Positions 52,636 through 60,742 of a DNA stretch of 64,000 bases are shown piece by piece. The notes under the pieces were generated by a model. That model was given only the letters and a program-made list of their open reading frames with translations. It searched no databases and was not told the DNA's origin. The DNA is from DAINPP01 sp036743375 (GTDB lineage Bacteria > Thermotogota > Thermotogae > MWEM01): NCBI GenBank assembly GCA_036743375.1, contig DAINPP010000008.1, positions 10,463 to 74,462 of the forward strand. Reading direction: 5' to 3'. Both the position numbers and the translations under genes were made by a program. Every line of letters starts with the position of its first letter. Position 1 is the stretch's first letter.

Positions 52636-53289
52636 TTACTCGACCTCAACAGGCTCCTCTCGTCCTTCATGGGTCCCTTCGGTCAGATGCTTGCTGAGGA
52701 CAGCCAACGACATCGCCATGTTCTCATTCTGTACCAGGACATCCTCCGGTACCTTGAGCATATACGGTGAAAAGTTCCAGATCGCCTTGATACCGGCTTC
52801 GATCATCTGATCGCAGACAATCTGCGCACTTTCCTCGTTAACGGTGATAATTCCAAGCTTAATCTGCATCCTCTGAACTATGTTCTTCATCTTTTTCATT
52901 GGGAAAACGGTTGTATTTCCTATCTGCTCCTCGTGTTTGAACGACTTGTCGAATCCCATAACAATGTTGATGCCATAATCCTTGAAGGCCTTGTAATTGA
53001 TCAGGGCCTTGCCAAGATGTCCCACGCCGACAATGATCGCATCGTTCATGTTGTTGTATCCCAGAAACTCCTCGAGATCCCGGATCAGTTCGATCCTTCT
53101 GAACCCTTTTCTGGGGCTTCCACCTGCCGTGCTGACAGAGGCAAGATCCTTTCTGACCTGAACTTCGTTCAAACTAAAGTCCCTGGCGATTGTTGCCGCT
53201 GAAACATTTTCTTCACCGGAACTTCTCAGATGATAAAGATAATAAGGCAACCTTCTCATCGTCTGGAGCGAACATGTCTTCTTTTTCAT
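52636..53289 (-). CDS. rex: Redox-sensing transcriptional repressor Rex
   Basis: 217 residues. The N-terminal winged helix (MRRLPYYLYHLRSSGEENVSAATIARDFSLNEVQVRKDLASVS) and the stretch GGSPRKGF are typical of Rex. The Rossmann domain has IIVGVGHLGKALINY for NADH, then VMGFDKSFKHEEQIGNTTVFPM. The C-terminal domain-swapped helix follows. Rex leaves its operators when NADH rises, which derepresses fermentative genes. The neighbours hydCBA and the distant adhE operon are the obvious targets. It has its own consensus promoter. Confidence 0.95.
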   Translation of the reverse strand: MKKKTCSLQTMRRLPYYLYHLRSSGEENVSAATIARDFSLNEVQVRKDLASVSTAGGSPRKGFRRIELIRDLEEFLGYNNMNDAIIVGVGHLGKALINYKAFKDYGINIVMGFDKSFKHEEQIGNTTVFPMKKMKNIVQRMQIKLGIITVNEESAQIVCDQMIEAGIKAIWNFSPYMLKVPEDVLVQNENMAMSLAVLSKHLTEGTHEGREEPVEVE

Positions 53290-53312
53290 GTCTCACCTCC
53301 TGAATCGATAAA

Positions 53313-53341
53313 ATTATATCAAATGGAATTTTTTAAGTCAA
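53313..53341 (-). promoter_or_regulatory. Promoter of rex
   Basis: On the minus strand TTGACT (53336-53341) and TATAAT (53313-53318) are separated by 17 bp, followed by AGGAGGTGAG and the rex ATG. The -10 region runs into TTTATCGA, a motif also present upstream of hydC near 52590. Confidence 0.8.
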
Positions 53342-53469
53342 CTACCTGCTTATATTAAAATGTAAAGATATTAAATAGTAATTATATAAATTATTTTAAG
53401 AATAAGGTTTACCATGTATATGGTAGATGTGTTGTTATAAGTTTTATAAATAAAACAAATGAAGAATGC

Positions 53470-54909
53470 TTAACCTTCTCCCGACCAGCGTTTCTGTTTG
53501 ATCTTATCCAGCAGCCACCAGTGAGACGTACGGATATCCCAGGGGATGGAGTAGGGAAGGTGGTGGTTGTTTCCCTTTCTCATATCCTTATAACTGAACG
53601 AATCATAAATAAGATAACTGGCTTCCTGTGGGGTTGTATGAGTTCTGTTGGATGCGGCAGCCGGTTTGACAATATGAGGATGTTTCAGCCATTCCATGAC
53701 GGTATCCTGAAAGAAAACGAGAATCTCCTTGTTGGGAATAACGAGTTCACATTCATATTTTGCGTTTTTTAACACCTGTGATTGAGGCTTTAAATAACCG
53801 CTGAAGATGAATAAAGTCCAAATAGCCTCTGTTTTTGTGTTCAGGTCGTTTAAACAGGCTGAATCATCGATGACCTTTTTGATACGGTTCCCCTTCAGAA
53901 GCTGAGTGATCTCCTCCCGGAATTCGGATTTCCGTTCCATGTTCCTGTGTATGTTTTCCCGAATCAGATCGTTTGATGAAGTGTTGATCCAATAAGCCTT
54001 CAATTTACCCTCGTCAAGGTAACGGATTACGGACCACGGATTGTACTGGACACTGCTCCCCACGTTATAGCCCTTGTACCAGGTCTTCAGATTCTCTTTT
54101 ATAGACGTTTTAGGCGTTATTGCAAGCGCCTTTATTAAATAGTCAATGTCGGAGTCGGTAAAACCGAAATACGGGGCATATTTCTCATCAAAGACCGAAT
54201 AGACCTTGAGGTTGTTCAAACCCGAAAAGACACTTTCTTTGGACACCCTGTAAATTCCCGTCAGAATTCCTTTGAAAATAAAGGGGTTATCTTTAAGTCC
54301 ATCGGAAAGAAAGCCCTTCATGAAATCGATCACGTTATCATAATAACCGTTGATCCAGCCACTCAGAATGGGGGCATCGTATTCATCTATCAGGAGTAAC
54401 ACGGGCTTGTTGTACACCCGGTGAAGCAGTTCGGTCAGAAATTTCAGCGATGATTTGTATTCCGGTGTTTTAGCCGTTTTGTTTCTGATGGTCTCATAAG
54501 ATTTCCGTTCAACCGAACTTTTCAGGCCCTTTTTTATCGACGGATACAAATCATCGTAGAGTTTTGAGATCAGGCTTTTTAACTGTACCTTCGTAGCATA
54601 CCAGTTTAAATTTTTGACATCTTTAAAGGTGATGAAAATTGTGGGATAGTTGTTTAATTGTTGCATCACTTCTGTGTTTTTACCGATATTCAACGGTTTA
54701 AAAAGTGTAAAAGAATCGAGGGTGTTATCGAAGAAATAGCGTAGCATACTCATGTTCAACGTCTTTCCGAACCTTCTCGGACGTGTGATGAGTGTGCATT
54801 TTGCAGCTTCTCTGAAGACTTCTTCAACAAACAGAGATGTGTCGACAAATAAGTAATCATTTTCTATTAATTCCTTAAAATCACTGATACCGATAGGAAG
54901 CTTCTTCAA
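53470..54909 (-). CDS. AAA-ATPase-like/DUF1703-family protein with aberrant C-terminus
   Basis: About 479 residues from the TTG at 54909, where GAGGTG lies six bases upstream and the protein begins KKLPIGISDFKELI, the standard family start. A longer ATG start at 54957 has GAGGT touching it. The AAA-ATPase-like domain has the atypical P-loop RPRRFGKT (residues about 43-50) and Walker B LLLIDEYDAPI. Family members continue with a PD-(D/E)XK nuclease-like DUF1703 domain. Here the sequence departs from that after VFFQDTVMEWLKHPH and ends in an unrelated, Trp- and His-rich tail, so the nuclease part appears missing or replaced. These genes are common, often multicopy and of unknown function, possibly selfish. 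Confidence 0.75.
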   Translation of the reverse strand: MKKLPIGISDFKELIENDYLFVDTSLFVEEVFREAAKCTLITRPRRFGKTLNMSMLRYFFDNTLDSFTLFKPLNIGKNTEVMQQLNNYPTIFITFKDVKNLNWYATKVQLKSLISKLYDDLYPSIKKGLKSSVERKSYETIRNKTAKTPEYKSSLKFLTELLHRVYNKPVLLLIDEYDAPILSGWINGYYDNVIDFMKGFLSDGLKDNPFIFKGILTGIYRVSKESVFSGLNNLKVYSVFDEKYAPYFGFTDSDIDYLIKALAITPKTSIKENLKTWYKGYNVGSSVQYNPWSVIRYLDEGKLKAYWINTSSNDLIRENIHRNMERKSEFREEITQLLKGNRIKKVIDDSACLNDLNTKTEAIWTLFIFSGYLKPQSQVLKNAKYECELVIPNKEILVFFQDTVMEWLKHPHIVKPAAASNRTHTTPQEASYLIYDSFSYKDMRKGNNHHLPYSIPWDIRTSHWWLLDKIKQKRWSGEG

Positions 54910-55079
54910 AGAGGACACCTCACGAATAGTTGAGATACATTTTAAAACAGACAACATACCTCTTCTTTATCGACCGATTAGTGGAAGGTTCAATAAAATT
55001 ATGTTGAATTTTTTGAGGCTTCGTGATATTTATCTGTTTTGAAAAGGACAGCTGGATTATTTTCGGAGTTATCTGAAAC

Positions 55080-55529
55080 TTAAAGAGATGTTTGTGTAAG
55101 TATTTGTATCAGTTTATCCCGTTCACTTCCTTCATAATACCAGGTACACAAATAACCGTACAAAGTGGAGAGCCCCATTTTCCTGCAGAAATCTTCTATT
55201 ACTGTATAATGCGGATCCGAGAAGCGTTCAGCCAAAACTTCCTCAACATCAAAACGCCAGGGGGTGGAAGCATATCTGACATATTGTCTGAAGTAACTAT
55301 TCAATCTCTCGATAGCGTCAATGCTTTGAACAGAACTGTAGAGAGCTGTCAGATCAGAAATCTTTTTCAAAGTCTGAATACGGACAGTCTTTCGTTTGCC
55401 GTTGAGAATTCTGTAAAGGGATGTTGGAGATAAGTCGTTTTCATGGGTAAATTGGCTGGATTTTCCGATGTGTATCAGAAGAGCTTTATGCAATCCTTCT
55501 TTGTTTTTGACTTCGTTTTGTTTAAGCAA
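55080..55529 (-). CDS. Small HTH (Xre-like) protein of unknown function
   Basis: 149 residues, starting with a TTG that follows GGTGATG. Residues 24-52 (SQFTHENDLSPTSLYRILNGKRKTVRIQTL) fit a Xre/Cro-type helix-turn-helix, as in antitoxin or phage-type regulators. The remaining 100 residues are helical (a tandem of aromatic-rich segments) and I do not recognise them. No toxin gene is beside it. It lies between two damaged genes, so it may itself be a remnant. Confidence 0.55.
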   Translation of the reverse strand: MLKQNEVKNKEGLHKALLIHIGKSSQFTHENDLSPTSLYRILNGKRKTVRIQTLKKISDLTALYSSVQSIDAIERLNSYFRQYVRYASTPWRFDVEEVLAERFSDPHYTVIEDFCRKMGLSTLYGYLCTWYYEGSERDKLIQILTQTSL

Positions 55530-55658
55530 TTTTTCATCACCAAAATAACAATGTTTTTTGCTAATGTGCTGGCAGCCGCATGCTTTTTCCTGAAAGTGGG
55601 ATTAATGGCAATAAGCTGTTTGTAATAGTATCGAATTAGCGTAGCCGTTTCATAAAAC

Positions 55659-56183
55659 GTGTCATATTTTCCAGCTATTATACTTCTGCCGGATGAGGGG
55701 GAAATTTCCCTGAATGGGAAACCAATAGAAGAGGATTCCATCAAAAAGATCCTGTCGGGGATTCATCAGCAGGATCACATCTTTTACGCCGACTATCATG
55801 ACAACTGTTCACTCTTTGACACTTACAAGCCCGACTATAAGAAGATGGAACGCTATTTCAAAAACGGTTTTCTGAACCGTGTGAAAAACAGAAGTGACTG
55901 CCGTGAATTGAGTGGGGGAGAAAAGCAGATACTGCTGCTCATGAGGAGTTATGCCTCACAGAAGGAGATCATTCTGTTAGATGAGGTCTTTACGTCGATA
56001 GACCTTGTAAACCGTGAAGATGCGAGAAATTTCATTTTCGATATGGATGCTCAGTTGTTCATCAGCGTCACACACGATCTTTCTGAAGGGAATTTGCGAC
56101 AGTACGATGAAGTGCTTGTGATGGAGAATGGACAGCTTAAAAAGAAAGGGGATTCTGTGAATCTCAATGCGGTAAATGTGTAA
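55659..56183 (+). pseudogene. 3' remnant of an ABC exporter ATPase gene
   Basis: 174 codons that begin in the middle of an ABC domain: LLPDEGEISLNGKPIEED, then LSGGEKQILLLMRSYA (signature), IILLDEVFTSID (Walker B) and THDLSEG (H-loop). The Walker A motif and all upstream parts are missing, and an in-frame stop lies just before the first codons. It cannot bind ATP alone. It is probably the tail of a deleted member of the exporter family found at 58871-64000. The hairpin at 56307-56328 lies downstream. Confidence 0.75.
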
Positions 56184-56306
56184 GTTTTCGTATTGATTCT
56201 GATGCAAATGGAGAGATGATAAAACCTGAAAATACTTTTCTTGCCATGATGGAGATGCTTAAAAGTAGAGTCTGAAAAAGAGATTCGAACAGTTATATTT
56301 TTAAAC

Positions 56307-56328
56307 GGGAGAGATCTTGCTCTCTCCC
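56307..56328. terminator. Hairpin between the ABC remnant and the EF-Ts-like gene
   Basis: GGGAGAGA / TCTCTCCC, perfect 8-bp arms with a 6-nt loop, followed on the plus strand by AATTTTAATC and on the minus strand by GTTTAAAAA. It lies between convergent reading frames and may serve both. Confidence 0.6.
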
Positions 56329-56367
56329 AATTTTAATCTTTCTTGCGGCGACATTCATGATTTTGTT

Positions 56368-56961
56368 TTATTCACCCATTTCAAAACGGACAAAACGCTT
56401 AACCGTAATGTTCTCTCTCAATAAAGCAATATGGTTCACAAGTATATCGTTTATGCTCTTTTCAGGTTCTTTGAAATAGGGCTGATCGAGGAGGCAATTG
56501 TCACGGTAGAATTTTTCGAGTTTGTTTTCAATGATGGTGGGAATGATTGATTCTGCTTTGCCGTCCTTTCGCGCCTGTGTCTCAGCTATTTCCCTTTCTC
56601 TGTTGACCAATTCTGGTAAAAGATCCTTGCGGGAAATACAGAGCGGATTCATTGCAGCGGTATGCATGGCAAGGTTATGTGCCAATTCTTTAAAAACATC
56701 CGTTGCCGCTGCTGAGTCGCTTTCACAATTGACTTCAAGCATCACTCCAACCCGCCCGTTGAAATGTTGATAAGTTCCTATAACACCTTCTCCGGTTTTT
56801 CTGAATGCCTTTTTCTTTGAAATTGAGATTCCTCTTTCACGTAATCGGACAATAGCGTTTTCAAAATTTCCGTTTGCTTCTTCCAATGCCTTTTTTGCAT
56901 CCAGATAACCTGCTCCCGTCTGATCGTGTAATTTTTTTACTGTGATTGGTTCTATTGTCAT
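56368..56961 (-). CDS. Divergent elongation factor Ts paralogue
   Basis: 197 residues, the short EF-Ts length also seen in Thermotoga. The N-terminal UBA-like domain is recognisable (VKKLHDQTGAGYLDAKKALEEANGNFENAI, usually TGAGMMDCKKAL). In the core, the nucleotide-exchange motif that normally reads ETDFV reads ESDSA, so the Phe that intrudes into EF-Tu is replaced by Ser. The dimerisation region (ELAHNLAMHTAAMNPL) is kept. tsf normally follows rpsB. Here no ribosomal gene is near, and the neighbours are efflux pumps and gene remnants. It is likely an accessory paralogue rather than the housekeeping copy. Its own regulated-looking promoter is at 56982-57022. A role in protecting EF-Tu or in stress is speculation. 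Confidence 0.82.
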   Translation of the reverse strand: MTIEPITVKKLHDQTGAGYLDAKKALEEANGNFENAIVRLRERGISISKKKAFRKTGEGVIGTYQHFNGRVGVMLEVNCESDSAAATDVFKELAHNLAMHTAAMNPLCISRKDLLPELVNREREIAETQARKDGKAESIIPTIIENKLEKFYRDNCLLDQPYFKEPEKSINDILVNHIALLRENITVKRFVRFEMGE

Positions 56962-56981
56962 AGTATCTCCTCCATATATGT

Positions 56982-57022
56982 ACTATTTATACTATTATAG
57001 TACAAATAGTGCTATTTGTCAA
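56982..57022 (-). promoter_or_regulatory. Consensus promoter embedded in palindromes, EF-Ts-like gene
   Basis: On the minus strand TTGACA (57017-57022) and TATAAT (56994-56999) are exactly consensus with a 17-bp spacer. The spacer contains a perfect inverted repeat ACAAATAG / CTATTTGT (57002-57019). A second, 29-bp palindrome (56982-57010, 13 of 14 pairs, centred on the -10 box) uses the same ACTATTT half-site. Such architecture is expected for tight repression by a dimeric regulator that is not encoded next door. Confidence 0.78.
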
Positions 57023-57216
57023 TAGCCGAACAATTCTGAGGATTTTCTTGAGTGATTGATGAATATTTTCATAAAGGGGTTCATTTTCACGGCGAGGGTA
57101 AAAAAGTAAAGCGTTTTTTGTTTTATACAAAATGTTATATAATTAACCTGTTTAAAAAAGTGTTTTTTAAAGTGATTTGTTTTATCTATATATAAGGAAA
57201 GTTTGAGGGAGGAAGG

Positions 57217-58458
57217 ATGAAGAGGAAAAATATTACGTTGTTGCTGGCCGGAATGGGGGTTTCGGATCTGGGCTCCGCCATTCAGTCTGTGGCCATTCCG
57301 CTTTTTGTCCTGCAGTTGACAAGTTCTGCCATCTCAATGAGTATGGTAGTGTTTGCATCAATGGTGACGGGAATTTTGATGATGCCTTTTGCAGGGGTTA
57401 TCAGCGACAGATGGAACAAGCGAAATGCGATGGTGACAATGGACTTGACGCAGGGGGTTATTTTGCTTGTGATGGCTGTTCTGGCGTATAAAAATATGCT
57501 TACCATGGAAGTTCTGATCGTTACGACGGTATTCAGAAGCGGAATTTCCGCCTTCTTTCAAACCTCTTCCGATGCCTTTTTTATTGAGCTGGCATACGGC
57601 GATTCCCTGAGAAGCATCAACTCTCTATCCCGTTCCATAGATTCTGCAACACAGCTTGCAGGGCCTGCCATTGGCGGGATGTTGTTTGGCTTTCTCGGTA
57701 TCACCGTTGTACTTGTCGTGAATGGGATTTCATATATTCTTTCCGGGATCAGCGAGATGTTTATCGAATACAGTCACGTCAAAAGACACGATAAATTATC
57801 CGTTACATCTTTTTTCACTGAATTTGGAGAGGGGATAAAGGCGATTAGAAGCATTAAGGGATTTGTCCCCATGCTTTTGTTTTTTGCCGTGATGAATATG
57901 ATCGACGCCCCGATCATTCCAATCTTTTTGCCCTTCGTTGGAAAAGAGGTTCTGGGATTTTCGGCAACGAATATCGGGTTGCTCACCAGTGCCTATACGT
58001 TTGGCGCACTCGTGTCCGGTTTACTGATTGCAACGCTTCTGAAAAAGATGGATTCAAAGAAGATGTGTTATCTCGGAATCATAACGGCCCCTCTTTTTCA
58101 GATTATCTTTGCCTTTATGATATTCCCGCAGTCCCTTGCCCTGATCGCCAGTACGATGATGTTGCTGATCTATTCACTGGTTCTGTATTTCATGATGGGC
58201 TTTACGGATTCTCTGGTCAATGTCCCGCTGATGACGAAGATTCAGATGATCATTCCCGAAGATTTGAGAGGACGGGCCTATTCCGTTATGAGCATCATCT
58301 CGTCGGTCTTTATTCCGATGGGCTTTCTGATTTACGGATTCCTGCTGGATAACACGGCACCGCATTATCTGCTGCTTGGAATGAGTGTCATCACACTTGT
58401 TCTGAGTGTTGTGATGCAACGGTTTATTCCATGGAAGTCTTTTGAGAAGGAATCTTAG
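57217..58458 (+). CDS. MFS drug-type exporter (MFS_3 branch)
   Basis: 413 residues with twelve membrane segments. The loop-2 motif is AGVISDRWNKRNAM, and the C-terminal half carries IPEDLRGRAYSVMSI, the signature of the macrolide-efflux/enterobactin-exporter branch (MefA, EntS). LAGPAIGGMLFGFLG is the antiporter-type motif in helix 5, which indicates proton-driven export. It lies 250 bp from the divergent EF-Ts-like gene and upstream of three ABC exporters. The substrate is unknown. GGAGGAAGG precedes the ATG. Confidence 0.83.
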   Translation: MKRKNITLLLAGMGVSDLGSAIQSVAIPLFVLQLTSSAISMSMVVFASMVTGILMMPFAGVISDRWNKRNAMVTMDLTQGVILLVMAVLAYKNMLTMEVLIVTTVFRSGISAFFQTSSDAFFIELAYGDSLRSINSLSRSIDSATQLAGPAIGGMLFGFLGITVVLVVNGISYILSGISEMFIEYSHVKRHDKLSVTSFFTEFGEGIKAIRSIKGFVPMLLFFAVMNMIDAPIIPIFLPFVGKEVLGFSATNIGLLTSAYTFGALVSGLLIATLLKKMDSKKMCYLGIITAPLFQIIFAFMIFPQSLALIASTMMLLIYSLVLYFMMGFTDSLVNVPLMTKIQMIIPEDLRGRAYSVMSIISSVFIPMGFLIYGFLLDNTAPHYLLLGMSVITLVLSVVMQRFIPWKSFEKES

Positions 58459-58870
58459 GAGAAGATGGAATGAAATAAACTGAGGGGATTCTTTGGTGAA
58501 TATTTTGGAACTGTTACAAGTCAAACCCAATTTAAGATGGGAATTTACTTAAAATAAGCAAAAGTACGTGATACGATTTTGTTAAAGTTTTCTTTTTAAG
58601 GGAAAGGTAGAACCTATTTGTGAAGACTTAAGAACGGTACAATGAGGGTCTTTGTATCTCTTTGCTTATCCGTTATTTTGTTTTTGTCAGAGACTTGAAA
58701 GTCATATTGGAACGATTCTTATAATGATAAGAATGCTTAATTCTGTTAATCAAACTTTGCCGAAAAAATCTTTCGTAGAAAGAGTAAATTCCCCACTTGG
58801 GTGGGGTGCCTCCGAAGGAGGTGGATTGGGTTCTGAGTTATGCAATAGCTTTTGTTTATGAGGAGGCGAC
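58459..58870 (+). other. Leader/intergenic region before the first ABC exporter
   Basis: No gene is supported. Two elements stand out. A perfect palindrome ATTCTTAT-AATG-ATAAGAAT (58715-58734) contains a TATAAT (58720-58725), with TTGAAA 19 bp upstream as a possible -35. Further down are two adjacent GC-rich hairpins, CCCCAC / GTGGGG (58791-58806) and CCTCC / GGAGG (58809-58821). The GGAGG of the real ribosome site (about 58861-58866) could also pair with the same CCTCC, which would give an alternative fold. The hairpin pair may instead be a dispersed repeat. Confidence 0.45.
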
Positions 58871-60535
58871 ATGGTAAAAAAAATCTACAGCAATTACAGA
58901 AGGCAACTCATTTTAACTTTTATTATGGCGACACTGGTTTCATTATCCATTATCCCGTATCCCTTTGTCATGAAAGCCTTTATTGACCGGGTGATCCCCA
59001 ACAAGGACATGAATGAGGTGATGACGTGGTCCGGGATATTGGTTTTGATCATCGTTGTCAGGATGATTGCCAATTTTCTGCAGAATTACACCCTGGCAAA
59101 GGTGGAAGGGAATTTTGAGAGAGATTTGAGATTGACGATCTTTGAAAAGATCTTGAAGCTCCCCATGTCATTTTTTGTCAGCAACGATACGGGGACGCTC
59201 ATGTCACGGGTCTTGAATGATTCGTCCAACAGTTCGGGGCTTTTCAGAGATTATTATCTAGTGTTGTACAGCTCTATCCTCAGCATTGCGGCTGCGGTGG
59301 TTTCAATGCTTTATCTTGATTGGGTTCTGACCTTGCTGTGTCTTTTAATCCTGCCGGTGTTGTTTATTGTTACCAGTATTGTTAACGCCAAGATGGCAAA
59401 GGAAAGTCAGAAGATGTCTTCGGCCTCTTCGGCTTGTTCGAGTGAATTAAAGGAGAGTCTGGATGCGATAGAGACAGTTAAAGTAGACCATCTTTATGCC
59501 AGAGTTGGGAAGAATTTCAAACGGGCTGTTGACAATTATCTGAAGATCAACGTGGCCATCAATAAGTATGGAGCGATGGCGGGTGGTATTATGACAGGAA
59601 TTGTGTCTTTTGCTCCGATTCTTGTCTTTATCCTTGGGACGTTCCGGGTTATTAATGAACAAACCAGTATAGGAAATGTTGTTGCCATCAGTTCTCTGAT
59701 TGTCTATTTATTCATGCCAATTCAGGAGATTGCCCTGTCTAAGATTAAGATGCAGCGTCCGAAGGCCATGTGGAAGAAGATAGGGGAATTGCTAAATGAA
59801 AAAGAGGAAGTCCTTTCAGGTTCACCTGTTAGTGGTTTTGGCCTGAAACTCGAAGATGTCAGTTTTGCCTATGATAACAGGAATAAGATTTTTGAAAAGA
59901 TGAATCTAACGATTAATCCGGGTCAGATGGTGGGGATTGCCGGTCAGACCGGTGGTGGGAAAAGTACACTGTACAAGCTGATTGCCAAGTTTTATGATAT
60001 AAGTGCCGGGAGATTCTTTATAGAGAATGAGGCAGCTGAACGGGTTTCGACGGATGAACTCAGAAAGAAGATGGCTTATATCAACCGGAATACGTATATC
60101 TTTAACGGAACGGTTCGTGAAAACATTGCACTTGGAAAAGACATTTCCGATTCAGAAATTCAGGCAGCACTCAGGATTGCCTGTCTAAATGACGCCTTTC
60201 AATTGGATTCGGCTGTGGGGACTGAAGGGAAAGCAATTTCCGATGGACAGCGGGTACGGTTGGCCATTGCCAGAGCGGTGGTCAAGAATCCATCCATCTT
60301 CCTGATAGATGAGGCCCTGACGGCACTAGATCCCTTGACGGAGGCAAAGATCATCACCAATCTGAGAGAAAGGTTCTCTGATGCAACTTTCATCGTCATT
60401 TCTCACAGAGAGTCTGTTTTCAAATACATGGATCGGATCTTTGTGCTTGAGGATAGAAAATTTTCCGAAGGCTTTTCTTTTAAAGAAGCTCAGGAATCGG
60501 AGGCTTTCACCCGATTGTTTTCAGTTGTAAAGTGA
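58871..60535 (+). CDS. Half-size ABC exporter with degenerate ATPase motifs
   Basis: 554 residues. Six membrane helices (1-300) of the ABCB/peptide-exporter type are followed by an ATPase domain. Walker A is GQTGGGKST and Walker B IFLIDEA with the H-loop ISHRES, so both are intact. The signature reads AISDGQRV in place of LSGGQ, and the Q-loop Gln position reads NR (YINRNTYIF). Such changes are typical of the degenerate half of heterodimeric exporters. The probable partner is the ABC protein encoded next, which has intact motifs. The substrate (drug, peptide or lipid) is unknown. The ATG follows GAGGAGGCGAC. Confidence 0.84.
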   Translation: MVKKIYSNYRRQLILTFIMATLVSLSIIPYPFVMKAFIDRVIPNKDMNEVMTWSGILVLIIVVRMIANFLQNYTLAKVEGNFERDLRLTIFEKILKLPMSFFVSNDTGTLMSRVLNDSSNSSGLFRDYYLVLYSSILSIAAAVVSMLYLDWVLTLLCLLILPVLFIVTSIVNAKMAKESQKMSSASSACSSELKESLDAIETVKVDHLYARVGKNFKRAVDNYLKINVAINKYGAMAGGIMTGIVSFAPILVFILGTFRVINEQTSIGNVVAISSLIVYLFMPIQEIALSKIKMQRPKAMWKKIGELLNEKEEVLSGSPVSGFGLKLEDVSFAYDNRNKIFEKMNLTINPGQMVGIAGQTGGGKSTLYKLIAKFYDISAGRFFIENEAAERVSTDELRKKMAYINRNTYIFNGTVRENIALGKDISDSEIQAALRIACLNDAFQLDSAVGTEGKAISDGQRVRLAIARAVVKNPSIFLIDEALTALDPLTEAKIITNLRERFSDATFIVISHRESVFKYMDRIFVLEDRKFSEGFSFKEAQESEAFTRLFSVVK

Positions 60536-60742
60536 TATAATTAAGGACATCCTGAAAATCGAAAGGGGGATAATTATCAATCATTTCATAATAAGGTAGT
60601 ATAAAACCGGTTTTGACCTATATGTTGATAATTTATCTCAATTAAAGTGTATTCGAGTCTTTTGTACTTGAATGCAGTCTGTGTTTGGTTTTATTCCAAC
60701 GGTACTCATCAGCACAGGTTCTTTTGATAGTCAGGAGGAAAA

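Noticed and set aside
58652..58861. Plus-strand frame of 69 codons before the ABC exporter
   Set aside because: It is a translation of the palindrome and hairpin pair in the leader (Ser-Pro-Leu-Gly, Gly-Gly-Gly), with no ribosome site.
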